Assembly (NCBI GenBank): GCA_025934695.1
Contig: JAICWS010000004.1
Coordinates: 1 to 64,000 of the forward strand
Source: Alphaproteobacteria bacterium
GTDB taxonomy: Bacteria > Pseudomonadota > Alphaproteobacteria > Micavibrionales > UBA2020
DNA: 64,000 nucleotides
Direction: 5' to 3'
The notes under the pieces are model-generated. The model made no database searches, was not told where the DNA came from, and saw only the letters and a program-made list of their open reading frames with translations. Below are positions 26,429-35,043 of the stretch, in pieces; within the stretch, counting starts at the first letter, position 1; the number at the start of each line of letters is the position of its first letter. Position numbers and translations under genes: made by a program.

Positions 26429-26731
26429 ATGCAGCAGAACGCAAGCATAGCGGCGGCGGACCTCTTGCCCGTTGCTGCCCGCCTGAAAGCGCAGAAGATC
26501 GCCTCCATCGAAGGATCGCCTGTTTTCGCGATACCGGGCGGCTGGGTGGCCGACATCCTGCGTGCCGACCCAGCGATCGTCACGGCGGACACGCCCTCTG
26601 CCTTCGAGACCGCGGTGCAGGATCCTGAGGTGGCTACGATTTTCGTGTCGCGCGACACTTTCGGCTGGCGGCTGATGGAACGCATCCTGACGCGCAACAG
26701 CCTTGTCAAAACCATTTTCTGGGAGGAATAA
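26429..26731 (+). CDS. Small protein of the VWA-MoxR operon
   Basis: A 100-residue soluble protein starting 4 bases after the MoxR stop, behind GGAGG. It has an alternating alpha/beta look (IASIEGSPVFAI, TIFVSRDTFGWRLMER) but no motif I recognise. The tight spacing shows that it belongs to the operon. Confidence 0.65.
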   Translation: MQQNASIAAADLLPVAARLKAQKIASIEGSPVFAIPGGWVADILRADPAIVTADTPSAFETAVQDPEVATIFVSRDTFGWRLMERILTRNSLVKTIFWEE

Positions 26732-26732
26732 G

Positions 26733-27935
26733 ATGCCCCTCAATCCCCTGACCGTCAAGCAGATGAAAGACGGCACCCTGCGTTCGCTGCGCCTGCAAGG
26801 CCAGCCGCTGGACCAGCGCGACTGGAAGATCATCGGCAATTTCCTGCGCGTGACGACATCGCTGCGCGACCTCGACCTGTCCTTCAGCCACGGCTCGCTC
26901 GAGCAACTGAGCGACGCGATCAAGCAGAACCGCTCGCTGACCAAGCTTGGCGCTTCGCAGCTCGTGCAGGACCACAACATCACGACGCTGCTCGATATCG
27001 TAAAAGCCAATCCCGGCATCACGCAGCTGAACCTGAACAACTGCTATATGCAGGGGCAGGGCGTCAATACGCTGGCGCGTTTCCTGAAGAGCCATCAGAC
27101 GATGACCCATCTCTCGATGGACGGCATCAATTTCGAGGAACTCAACCCCGGTTTCGACCGCGGCATGGGGATCCCCAAGCTCTCGACGCTGAGCAAGGCG
27201 CTCACCGACAGCCCCAACCTGCTGGAATTCTCGCCCTCGACGCCTGAATTCGACAGCATCTGCACCGCCAACAAGCTGGCGGTCGACGGGCTGCTGAAAG
27301 CGGCGAAAGACGCGCCAGACCAGCTGACCGACAAGCAGGTCGAGTCCATCAAGACCCGCATGCCGGCCTTCCTGCATATCGCGGAAACGCAGACGCGCAA
27401 GGCGGATGATATCGCACAGCTGCTCGTGAACATCGAGGACCGTGCGGCATCATTGGGCGTCGCCTTCGAATTTCCCCAGCGCTACGCGGACCGCGCAACC
27501 GCATTGCCGCGTCCCTTTACGCCCTCGGCCGACAAGGTGGATTTCAGCACCCTCAAAGCCGCTGATCTCGCCAAACCCGAAGCAACGCCGCGCCTTTACA
27601 AGGCTGTGGAAGCGGGCCAGGTGGACGAGCTGCTGGCCTTCATGAAGCAGGAAGGCATCAAGATGAGCGCCGAAATCTGCCTCGTCAAAGCCGCCGGCAA
27701 GCGCGAGAATGTCATTCAGCTGATCGCCCGCCAGGGCAAGCTCGCGGCCGTGATGAACGTCGAGACCTGGACCGGCGATCCGCGCGGCCTCAAGCAGGCG
27801 GTAGACGCCGTCCCGGCCCGCGAATGGCAGCGCCAGATGAAGGATATTCCGGCCGACCGGCTGATCACGCAGGTCAACGCCGCCTCCTTCAAGGAGGCGA
27901 AGCGCCCGAAAGTTCAGCCCGCGGGACCGCGTTAA
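26733..27935 (+). CDS. Leucine-rich repeat protein (RI-like) with ankyrin-like tail
   Basis: A 400-residue cytoplasmic protein. Residues about 10-150 contain ribonuclease-inhibitor-like leucine-rich repeats (LRSLRLQGQ, LRDLDLSFS, ITQLNLNNC, MTHLSMDGI spaced about 28 residues). After a helical middle, residues about 285-370 hold two degenerate ankyrin-like units (LYKAVEAGQVDELLAF, CLVKAAGKRENVIQL). RI-type repeats are typical of protein-protein contact. The ATG at 26733 has GGAGG 7 bases upstream; an in-frame ATG at 26703 lies inside the previous gene and is not used. An adaptor or scaffold role is likely. Confidence 0.75.
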   Translation: MPLNPLTVKQMKDGTLRSLRLQGQPLDQRDWKIIGNFLRVTTSLRDLDLSFSHGSLEQLSDAIKQNRSLTKLGASQLVQDHNITTLLDIVKANPGITQLNLNNCYMQGQGVNTLARFLKSHQTMTHLSMDGINFEELNPGFDRGMGIPKLSTLSKALTDSPNLLEFSPSTPEFDSICTANKLAVDGLLKAAKDAPDQLTDKQVESIKTRMPAFLHIAETQTRKADDIAQLLVNIEDRAASLGVAFEFPQRYADRATALPRPFTPSADKVDFSTLKAADLAKPEATPRLYKAVEAGQVDELLAFMKQEGIKMSAEICLVKAAGKRENVIQLIARQGKLAAVMNVETWTGDPRGLKQAVDAVPAREWQRQMKDIPADRLITQVNAASFKEAKRPKVQPAGPR

Positions 27936-27947
27936 GAAAGGCTTGCC

Positions 27948-28532
27948 GTGGCGTCCCTCCGGCGCATCTTCAATCGGAAGCCCAGGCCGGCCCGGCCGGG
28001 CGAACTGCTGGCCGCCGTGCAGGCGGGCGACGTCAACGCTGCGCGCGCGCTGCTGGATCGTGGCGCCAAAGCCGGTGACAAGGACGGGGATGGCGCGACC
28101 TGCCTGATCCATGCCGCGCGCATCGGGAAGGTGGAGCTCGTCAAGTTGCTGCTCGACCATGGCGCGGACGTGGACGCGCAAGACCGGAACCGCGTTGCCG
28201 CGCTGAACCGCGCCGCAGAGAAGGGGCATGCTGATATCGTCGGGATGCTTATCGAGAGGGGCGCCGATGTGAATCTGCGAGACCGCTGGGGCTATACGTC
28301 CCTCATGTGGGCTGCCCATTACGGGCATGCCGACTGCGCCAAGCTGCTGCTCGCCCAGGGCGCGGACACCTCGCCCAAAGACCGCCGTGGCTACACGGCG
28401 CTCGACCTCGCGGAGAAGCTCAAGCACCCCGAAGTAGCGATCCTGATCTGGGAGGCGCTTCCCGACAAAGCGTCGCCGAAAGCAAAACCTCCGGCGCCGA
28501 AGGAAAAACCACCGGCTCCGCCGGGACCGTAA
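27948..28532 (+). CDS. Ankyrin-repeat protein
   Basis: A 194-residue protein with about five ankyrin repeats (residues 14-165), for example AGDVNAARALLDRGA, GKVELVKLLLDHGADVDAQD, GHADIVGMLIERGADVNLRD and GHADCAKLLLAQGA, followed by a Pro/Lys-rich tail. The start is GTG with AAAGG upstream, 12 bases after the LRR gene. Ankyrin stacks bind other proteins, so this and the LRR protein may present clients or partners to the VWA-MoxR complex (inference). Confidence 0.85.
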   Translation: MASLRRIFNRKPRPARPGELLAAVQAGDVNAARALLDRGAKAGDKDGDGATCLIHAARIGKVELVKLLLDHGADVDAQDRNRVAALNRAAEKGHADIVGMLIERGADVNLRDRWGYTSLMWAAHYGHADCAKLLLAQGADTSPKDRRGYTALDLAEKLKHPEVAILIWEALPDKASPKAKPPAPKEKPPAPPGP

Positions 28533-28593
28533 ACCGCCTTGATAAATGCCGCGCCGGTGCTAGGGTGAAAGGCGGGTTCAGGGGAATTCCAGA

Positions 28594-29115
28594 ATGAACG
28601 AAAAAACATCCGATATCAGCATCGTCGCGACCACCGACGCCCATGCCGAAGGATTCAATCGCGTGCTGGGCATTCTCTGCCGCGAGAAAAAATTCCTCGC
28701 GGCGACCGAGCCGCCGCCGCTCGAAGGAACGCGCGCTTTCATCAAGACAATGCTCGAGCGCAAGGCCCCCACTTTCATGGTCATCAGCGGCGGCGAGGTC
28801 GTGGGCTGGTGCGATATCCAGCGCGGTAAGGGCGTGCACGAGCATGTCGGACTTCTGGGCATGGGGCTTCATCCGGATTTCCGCCACAAGGGTATCGGCT
28901 CGCGCCTGCTGCGGCACGCGCTCCAGGCGGCCTGGGGCTGCGGCATGACCCGTGTCGAGCTGATCGTGCGCGAGAAGAACGAAAACGCGGTCGCCATGTA
29001 TAAAAAGGCCGGTTTCCAGCTCGAAGGGGTCAAGCGCAACTCGCACCGCATCGAGGGGAAGTACGAGAACGGATGCCTGATGGCCGTTCTTCATGGCGAA
29101 GCGGCTGGAGGCTGA
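28594..29115 (+). CDS. GNAT-family N-acetyltransferase
   Basis: A 173-residue GNAT enzyme of the RimI/phosphinothricin-acetyltransferase-like group: acetyl-CoA loop FRHKGIGSRLL, preceded by VGLLGMGLHPD, and C-terminal NENAVAMYKKAGF. The acceptor is unknown. Its 3' end is directly followed by the M23-like gene, so the two are co-expressed. Confidence 0.88.
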   Translation: MNEKTSDISIVATTDAHAEGFNRVLGILCREKKFLAATEPPPLEGTRAFIKTMLERKAPTFMVISGGEVVGWCDIQRGKGVHEHVGLLGMGLHPDFRHKGIGSRLLRHALQAAWGCGMTRVELIVREKNENAVAMYKKAGFQLEGVKRNSHRIEGKYENGCLMAVLHGEAAGG

Positions 29116-29116
29116 C

Positions 29117-29692
29117 ATGCCCTGGCGGTCTCCATTCAAGCTCAATCTCGTCGCCTGCACCAAGGAAAAAGACTGGGCAAAGCTTGATCCTGCAACCGAG
29201 GCGATGCTGCCGCTGCCGCCGCATCCGGGCGCTTTCGGCGATGTGCGGCTGCGCCATGTCCATGAGGGCCTCGACCTTTATGCCGTGCCCGACACGCCGA
29301 TTTACGCCATCGAGGACGGGCTGATCGTGGGCGTGACGCCCTTATCGGGCGGGGCCACGCGCGGCGGCTACTGGCACGATATGGAAGCGGTGCTGGTGCA
29401 GGGCAAAAGCGGACTGCTGGTTTATTGCGAATTCGCGCTGCTCAAGGGCCTTGCGCCCGCGCAGCAGGTGAAGGCGGGGGATCACCTGGGCAACATCTAT
29501 CCCAAGGGATACCATTACAAGAACACGAACCGCAGCCAGGTGGACGAGGGGCACCGGTTTTTCCACCTCGAGCTGCATCATCCCGAGATCCGCCTGCCGA
29601 CGAAGTGGCCGGTCGGCCAGCCGAAGCCTTCCACGCTCCATGATCCGACGCCGTTCCTCATGGAAATCATTTCGCGCAAGGTCAAGGGGTAA
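29117..29692 (+). CDS. M23/LytM-like domain protein
   Basis: A 191-residue protein. HEGLDLYA matches the HxGxD zinc motif of LytM/M23 peptidases, IYAIEDGLIVGV and AGDHLGNI are typical beta strands, and HLELH takes the place of the terminal HLHFE-type motif. There is no signal peptide, which is odd for an envelope peptidase, so it may be a cytoplasmic relative or a non-catalytic lysostaphin fold. The frame is open to 29093 inside the GNAT gene; I choose 29117 because GGAGG lies 5 bases upstream. Last gene of the operon. Confidence 0.68.
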   Translation: MPWRSPFKLNLVACTKEKDWAKLDPATEAMLPLPPHPGAFGDVRLRHVHEGLDLYAVPDTPIYAIEDGLIVGVTPLSGGATRGGYWHDMEAVLVQGKSGLLVYCEFALLKGLAPAQQVKAGDHLGNIYPKGYHYKNTNRSQVDEGHRFFHLELHHPEIRLPTKWPVGQPKPSTLHDPTPFLMEIISRKVKG

Positions 29693-29697
29693 GGAAA

Positions 29698-29740
29698 AAC
29701 CCCGCTGTCCTTGCGGCCAGCGGGGTTGATCGGTCTTTTT
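29698..29740. terminator. Terminator between convergent operons
   Basis: A perfect 10-bp stem AACCCCGCTG/CAGCGGGGTT (29698-29707, 29718-29727), with CTTTTT further downstream. It lies 6 bases after the plus-strand stop and can serve both converging units. Confidence 0.75.
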
Positions 29741-29760
29741 CAGTCTTCAGTTATGGTTCT

Positions 29761-31524
29761 TTACGAGTTCGAACCGCCAAAGCTGGGCGCCGACGGCGCG
29801 CTGTAGCGGTCGTCATCGTCGCGGCTGTTGCTGTTCGACGGCGTCTGCGGCGTGTCGAACAGGCTGCTGTCGCGCGACGGGCTGTAGCCGCGGTCGTTCG
29901 AGTAGGACGGAGACGGCTGGCTGGACGCATCGGAGATCGCCGTGTCGAACAGCACGTCCGCGCTGCTGGAAGCAGTGCGGTTGTCGTTCGAGGCGGAGTC
30001 GAAGGTGCTGCCGAGACCCGAGTTGCCGCTGGCGGCGGCCGGCGTATCGAACAGGAGATCGTTCGTCTGGTAATTGTCGACGCCGAGGTCGGACATCTGC
30101 TTCTGGACTTCCGGCGAGGTGTCGAACACCGATGCGGGAACGCCCAGCGTGGAGGCTTGGCTCTTGTCGACGCCCATGAGCTCGGTCGTGTAGGACGAAA
30201 CCGGGTTCGGGGAATAGTCGTAGTGGTTGTGCACTTCGTAGGTGCGGTTCGAGTTGAGCATGTCGTTCAGGAGCATCAGTTCAAAGAAGTCCGGAGAACG
30301 ATCCACATACACCACCGTCGAGGGCGGGTTGTAGGAACGCGTGCGGTTCCAGGACTGGTTCGCGGCGGTCGCGTAGTTGTCGTACTCCTGGATGCGCGCG
30401 CGGTTGCGGGCCTGCAGTTCGGCCATATCCACGTCGACCTTTTTGTAGGCGGGGACGCGGCTGATCTTGGCGTACTGCTCGGCGGCCTTGGTGTAGTTGT
30501 CGTTGGCCGTCTGGATCTTCGTGTCGACGCCTTCCTCGAGCTTGTCGAGGGTGGCGACTTTCGCGATCATCAGCGGAACGCTGGCCGGGAAGTCTTCGCC
30601 GTACTGGCCCTTGATGGCCGTGACGAAAGCCGGGGTCGCGAAGTAGGACGCAATCTTGTCCTGTGCGAGGGCGAGGATCTGGTCGTCGGTCTTGATCTGG
30701 CTTTCGACCTGGCCGAACTGGCGCACGAGGGTGCTGGCCGCCTGCTGGGTAGCGGCTGCGGTCTGCGCGGCGTTGTTAGCGGTGGCGACGGCTTGTTCAA
30801 AGCCTGCGTTCTCAGTCTTCGCGGCGGCGAGGTCGGAGAAGGCGTCCTTCGTGCCCTGCTTGTGGCCATAGTCTTTCATGGCCTTGCGCACTTCACGGTA
30901 TTGTTCGCCCTTGGTCACGAACCACCAGGCTTTCTGGAAGAGGTTCTTGGGCTCGTAGAAGGCGCGGTTGTCGGAAGTGAGTTCAACGCCGCCCGACTTC
31001 TTGATTTTTTCGTCGAGCTGGACGAGTTCGTATTTGCCGGTCTGCTGCCAGGCGCTGAGGTCGCTGGAGGCTTTCGCGGCGGCCTGACGGGCGGTTTCGC
31101 CTGCGGTAGCTGCCGTCTGGACCGCTTCCTGCGCTTCCTGATAGCGCTTCTGGAAGCCATCGGCGTCGATGGTGTCGGTGAGGGATGCGTTGATCTGCTT
31201 CAGCGCGTCGTCGCGGTTGAGTTGCAGCTTCTTGACGTAGAAGGAAACGCTTTGCGCGCCCAGTTCGGGAACGTTCTGCGAGACGCGCGACAGATCGTCG
31301 ATCTTGCCGTCGGTCAGGCTGGTGAAGGTGGTGCGGACGAAGGTCTTGACGGTGTCGTCGAGCTCTTCCTTGATTTCGGTTTTTGCTTTTTCGATGTTCG
31401 CTTTTTCATCCGCGAGTTTCTGTGCGGCGGAACGAAGCTGTTGGGTAAAGCTGCCCAGCTCAAGGGCGACTTCGCGCGCGGTTGCAGGCTGGTTCGACTG
31501 CGGAGCGGTATTTTCATTTGCCAT
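29761..31524 (-). CDS. Coiled-coil protein with disordered tail carrying repeated FDT motifs
   Basis: A 587-residue protein without signal peptide or membrane segment. Residues about 20-400 are strongly helical and Ala/Gln/Lys/Glu-rich, suggesting long coiled coils. Residues about 430-587 are Ser/Asn/Pro/Asp-rich and disordered. The tail repeats a short motif: SVFDT, LLFDT, STFDS, VLFDT, SLFDT near residues 467, 491, 508, 527 and 556, which looks like an array of binding peptides for one partner. AAGG precedes the ATG. Highly charged and regularly built, it may be a scaffold for neighbouring products. I do not recognise a family. Confidence 0.65.
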   Translation of the reverse strand: MANENTAPQSNQPATAREVALELGSFTQQLRSAAQKLADEKANIEKAKTEIKEELDDTVKTFVRTTFTSLTDGKIDDLSRVSQNVPELGAQSVSFYVKKLQLNRDDALKQINASLTDTIDADGFQKRYQEAQEAVQTAATAGETARQAAAKASSDLSAWQQTGKYELVQLDEKIKKSGGVELTSDNRAFYEPKNLFQKAWWFVTKGEQYREVRKAMKDYGHKQGTKDAFSDLAAAKTENAGFEQAVATANNAAQTAAATQQAASTLVRQFGQVESQIKTDDQILALAQDKIASYFATPAFVTAIKGQYGEDFPASVPLMIAKVATLDKLEEGVDTKIQTANDNYTKAAEQYAKISRVPAYKKVDVDMAELQARNRARIQEYDNYATAANQSWNRTRSYNPPSTVVYVDRSPDFFELMLLNDMLNSNRTYEVHNHYDYSPNPVSSYTTELMGVDKSQASTLGVPASVFDTSPEVQKQMSDLGVDNYQTNDLLFDTPAAASGNSGLGSTFDSASNDNRTASSSADVLFDTAISDASSQPSPSYSNDRGYSPSRDSSLFDTPQTPSNSNSRDDDDRYSAPSAPSFGGSNS

Positions 31525-31663
31525 GATTTTTACACCTTCTATGCGTCTCGTGGGAGAATTTGTTGTTACGTTTCGAATTCAAAAAGACCAATCAAAACAA
31601 GCTACTAGTTAAGAACAAGCCGGATTCGTTTAGTCGCCCATCCTTTTACCATATCATTTTCAA

Positions 31664-33055
31664 TTATGTCAATTCTTTCTTGAAGAATCTCGCGAACGGA
31701 TTTTTTTTCGGCAGCGAAAGCAATGGCGAAGCGCGCTTGGGGGCGGGAGGCGCGATGCCGATGCCTTTCTTTTCGAGCAGACCCGAGATCGTTGCGATCG
31801 TGTTCGCGGCGCCATCAAAGTTGAGTCGCGGCTTCGCGCTGTTGTCGGATGTCTGACGCGCGTATTCCTTCGCGAGGATGTCGGCGAACTTGTCGCCCTT
31901 CATCACGTCGTTCGGATGCGCGTAGGTCGCATAGCCCTTTTCGCTCAGGCGCTCCAGGCGGTAAATCTGTTCGGAATGGACTTTCATGCGGCCATTGTAG
32001 AAGGCGAAGTTCGGCACCAGCACGGCGGGCACGCCGGTCGCCAGCGTTTCGAGCGTCGTGTTGTACCCCGCAAAAGACACCGAGAAAGCCGCATTCGCCA
32101 GCAGCGACGTGAAGTCCTTGCGGTAATGCTCGACCTCGATCGGATAGCCCGAGCGTTCGGAAACCTGCTTGGCCCAGTCCTCGATCTCGCGGTAGGAATT
32201 GGGCTCGAAACGCGGACCGGAAATGATCTTGACCGGGCGGTTGACGAGCTTTGCCGCCTCCGGGTCCTTTTCGCGGCGGTCGAGAAGCTTTTCCCAGGCG
32301 GTCAGGAACGAGAAGATCAGCTCGTGGCAGTCCGCCCCCGCGCCGCAGGAGACGATGACCGGCGCAGACGGATCGGTCGGCGATACCGTGCGCTTGGGCA
32401 TTTCGTCGACGACATAGCCGGTATAGATGACGGGCACCTTCAGCTGGTCGACGGAATCGAAGGTTTCGCTTAAGGGGATGAAATCCGGATCGCCGTGGAC
32501 GAGGACGGCGTCGAAGTTCTCGTTGATAGTTTTGACGGCGAAGGCTTCGCGCGCCTTGTATCTTGCTTCCATTTCCGGCGATTTGGTCTCCGATGGCGCG
32601 TCGAGCACGTCGCGCACCGAGGCGAGTTTCAGCATGCGGCCGTCGCCCTTCGTCGCGGCGAGGATGGCGTTCATCTCATCGTCCACCTGCGGGCGGTTGA
32701 ACGGCCAGAATTCGGAGATCAGCACGTCAGGTTGAACCTTTTCCAGGTTTTTGAGATGCGCCTTGGTGCGCTGTCCTTTCAGCGCGGCTTCGTTGTAGTC
32801 ATGCTTGATGGTGCGCGTGCCATCCGCGTTCAGCGTGAAGAAGGAATCGCGTCCGCGGATGACGAGCTGCGGAATCTGTTTCAGGTTCGCGCCGGCGAAG
32901 AATCGCTCGGGATCGACGAAGGAGCCGCTCGCCACGGTGACCTCGAGGCCGGCCTTCACCATTTCGCGCACGAGTTTGCCGGTGCGATTCAAATGGCCGA
33001 GGCCCATCAGGCTTTCGACCGGGAAATAGACGTTTCCTTTTTCCGCCGGCTTCAT
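31664..33055 (-). CDS. COG4671-like glycosyltransferase (second of pair)
   Basis: A 463-residue GT-B-fold enzyme. The N-terminal GLGHLNRTGKLVREM is the GHxxR-type acceptor loop of MurG/GT28-like enzymes, and the C-terminal nucleotide-binding half has SFAGYNTTLETLATGVPAVLVP, the usual UDP-sugar signature. There is no signal peptide; a basic C-terminal tail (about the last 20 residues) could bind membrane. It overlaps the upstream paralog by 4 bp (ATGA), so translation is coupled. Donor and acceptor are unknown. Confidence 0.78.
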   Translation of the reverse strand: MKPAEKGNVYFPVESLMGLGHLNRTGKLVREMVKAGLEVTVASGSFVDPERFFAGANLKQIPQLVIRGRDSFFTLNADGTRTIKHDYNEAALKGQRTKAHLKNLEKVQPDVLISEFWPFNRPQVDDEMNAILAATKGDGRMLKLASVRDVLDAPSETKSPEMEARYKAREAFAVKTINENFDAVLVHGDPDFIPLSETFDSVDQLKVPVIYTGYVVDEMPKRTVSPTDPSAPVIVSCGAGADCHELIFSFLTAWEKLLDRREKDPEAAKLVNRPVKIISGPRFEPNSYREIEDWAKQVSERSGYPIEVEHYRKDFTSLLANAAFSVSFAGYNTTLETLATGVPAVLVPNFAFYNGRMKVHSEQIYRLERLSEKGYATYAHPNDVMKGDKFADILAKEYARQTSDNSAKPRLNFDGAANTIATISGLLEKKGIGIAPPAPKRASPLLSLPKKNPFARFFKKELT

Positions 33056-34416
33056 GCAGGCACCTGCGGCGTGATTTGCTTTGCGGCTGAAGAGGCCGGG
33101 GCGGGCGTGGCGGCGCGTTTCTTTTCGAGAAGCTCCCCGATTGCTGCGACCGTGTTTTTGGCGCCGTCGAAGTTCAGTTTCGGGCGTACTTTGCCGCTAC
33201 GGGTCTGCTGCACGAATTCCTTCAGCAGGAGATTGCTGAACAGTTTCGGGTCCTGGACTTCCTTCGGGTGCGCGTAAGACGCCAGATCATTCTCGCTCAG
33301 CCGCTCGAGCCGGTAGAGCTGCTCGGTGCTCCAGCGCATGTGGCCCTGCACGTAGGAATATTTGGGAACCATGAGCGCGGGCACTTCCATCGCGAGCGTT
33401 TCGAGTGTCGTATTGTACCCCGCGAGCGAAACGGAAAATGCCGCGCCGGCCAGGACCTGCGTGAAGTCGTTCCGGTAGCCTTCGACCTTGATATCGATCC
33501 CGCGGTCATGGCCCAGCATTTTTGCCCATTCATTGACATCGCGCAAAGCGTCGGGATCGAAGCGGGGGCCGCAGATGATGTGCACGGGATGCTGGACGAG
33601 GTCGGCCGCGTCGGGGTCGCTGGGCTTGCGGTCGAGAAGGCGCTCCCAAGCGGTCAGAAAGGCGAAGACGAGCTCGTGCCCATCCACGCCGGAGCCGCAG
33701 GAGACGACGATGGGCGCCTTCTTGTCGTCGGGCGACACAGCGCGCTTCGGCAGGTCGTCGATGACATAGCCGGTGTAGATCACGGGCTTCTTGATCTCGT
33801 CGGCGACGGGGCAGGTTTCGCTCAAGGGGATGAATTTCGCGTCGCCATGGACGAGAACCGCGTCGTATTTTTCGTTGATTTCCTTCACCGCCCAGGCCTG
33901 GCGCTCGGCGCGCTGGCGATCGATGTCGGGATTTTTTTCGCGGTCCATGTCGTAGGGCGTGTCGAGCACATCGCGCACCGAAGCGATGCGCAGGCCTGTC
34001 GCGCTGCCTGCCGCAGTGGCGTTCAGCAGGGCCTCCATTTCCTGGTCGAGGAAGGGACGGTCAAAGGGCCAGAATTCGGTGAGGATGACATCGGGTTTGG
34101 CGGCTGTGGCCAAAGTCACATGCGTATCCGTGCGTTCCATGCGGCGCGCGGCTTCGTTGAAGTTGGGTTGCAGCTTGCGCTGCCCATCGGCGCCCAGAAT
34201 GTACCAGTTGTTCTCCCGGCGCGAGGCGATGGGAGGAATCTGCTTGCAGTCTGCGCCCGCAAAGAACCGCTCGGGATCGACGAAGGAACCGCTCGCGACG
34301 GTCACCTGCATGCCGGCCTTCACCATCTCCCGCACCAGCTTGCCGGTGCGGTTGAAGTGGCCAAGGCCAGTCAGACTTTCTACGGGAATATATGCCTTCT
34401 CGCCGTCGAGACTCAT
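33052..34416 (-). CDS. COG4671-like glycosyltransferase (first of pair)
   Basis: A 454-residue paralog of the next gene with the same blocks: GLGHFNRTGKLVREM, ASGSFVDPERFFAGA, LTEFWPFDRP, SLAGYNTTLETLAMEVPALMVP. The two differ throughout, so they are not a recent duplication and may use different acceptors or form a heterodimer. It lacks the basic tail of the second copy. A strong promoter lies 34 bases upstream. A role in glycosylating a surface polymer or protein is inference. Confidence 0.78.
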   Translation of the reverse strand: MSLDGEKAYIPVESLTGLGHFNRTGKLVREMVKAGMQVTVASGSFVDPERFFAGADCKQIPPIASRRENNWYILGADGQRKLQPNFNEAARRMERTDTHVTLATAAKPDVILTEFWPFDRPFLDQEMEALLNATAAGSATGLRIASVRDVLDTPYDMDREKNPDIDRQRAERQAWAVKEINEKYDAVLVHGDAKFIPLSETCPVADEIKKPVIYTGYVIDDLPKRAVSPDDKKAPIVVSCGSGVDGHELVFAFLTAWERLLDRKPSDPDAADLVQHPVHIICGPRFDPDALRDVNEWAKMLGHDRGIDIKVEGYRNDFTQVLAGAAFSVSLAGYNTTLETLAMEVPALMVPKYSYVQGHMRWSTEQLYRLERLSENDLASYAHPKEVQDPKLFSNLLLKEFVQQTRSGKVRPKLNFDGAKNTVAAIGELLEKKRAATPAPASSAAKQITPQVPA

Positions 34417-34449
34417 GCCTGAATCATCCGTTTCTTATTTTGCACGGGG

Positions 34450-34478
34450 ATAGTAGCAATTTATATTTGTTATGTCAA
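34450..34478 (-). promoter_or_regulatory. Promoter of the glycosyltransferase pair
   Basis: On the minus strand, TTGACA (34478-34473), a 17-base spacer and TACTAT (34455-34450), 34 bases before the start codon of the first glycosyltransferase. Confidence 0.65.
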
Positions 34479-34525
34479 ATATTTTTTACGACAAATAATA
34501 GATGCAACTAACTGAATTCAAATAA

Positions 34526-34564
34526 AAATCAGCCTCGCGGCCATTTTGGCGGCGAGGCTGATTT
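34526..34564 (-). terminator. Terminator of the small lipoprotein gene
   Basis: A perfect 13-bp stem (34526-34538, 34552-34564) around TCAGCCTCGC/GCGAGGCTGA. Read on the minus strand it is followed by TTTTTATTTG, 24 bases after the lipoprotein stop. Confidence 0.88.
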
Positions 34565-34587
34565 GGTCTCGATCCGAGCGCTGAAGA

Positions 34588-35031
34588 TTACTGCAGCTTG
34601 ATCGGGTTGTGGATCGTCGGAACGAAGTTGTGGTGTTCGACCAGGACTTTCGCCTTGGTGACATGATCGTTCAGGGTGATGGCATATTCGAAGGTGGTCG
34701 AGTTGCCATGCCATTTGCCGTCCACGAGGTCGGTGAAGTCGGCGTTCGCGGTGCCTTTGCCGATGTCGGCATTGACCGTGTAGCCCATGGCCTTCAGGCG
34801 CGCGATGTCGGTGCCTTCCATCTTGGCGATCTTTGCTGCTTTTTCATCCGGCGTATCGCCCTTGTGCTGGGCGGGTGCCGCTGCGGGAGCCGGCGTCGCC
34901 GCTTGCGTCGCGGTCTGCGTGACGTTCGTCTGCTGCGGCTGGCTGGCCGACTTGTGATTGTCGCAACCGACAACACCGAGCGTAGCGGCGGCGGCGAAAA
35001 CTGCGACGAGGGCTTTTTGTTTGAATTTCAT
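34588..35031 (-). CDS. Small periplasmic lipoprotein
   Basis: A 147-residue lipoprotein: basic start, hydrophobic stretch and lipobox VVGC near residue 23. A Gln/Thr/Ala/Pro-rich linker leads to a compact C-terminal domain of about 80 residues with a beta-rich end. The frame also has an ATG at 35043, but GGAG inside the first codons sits at the right distance before the ATG at 35031. No family is recognised. It has its own promoter and terminator, so it is a single-gene unit. Confidence 0.72.
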   Translation of the reverse strand: MKFKQKALVAVFAAAATLGVVGCDNHKSASQPQQTNVTQTATQAATPAPAAAPAQHKGDTPDEKAAKIAKMEGTDIARLKAMGYTVNADIGKGTANADFTDLVDGKWHGNSTTFEYAITLNDHVTKAKVLVEHHNFVPTIHNPIKLQ

Positions 35032-35043
35032 CATCTGCTCCAT

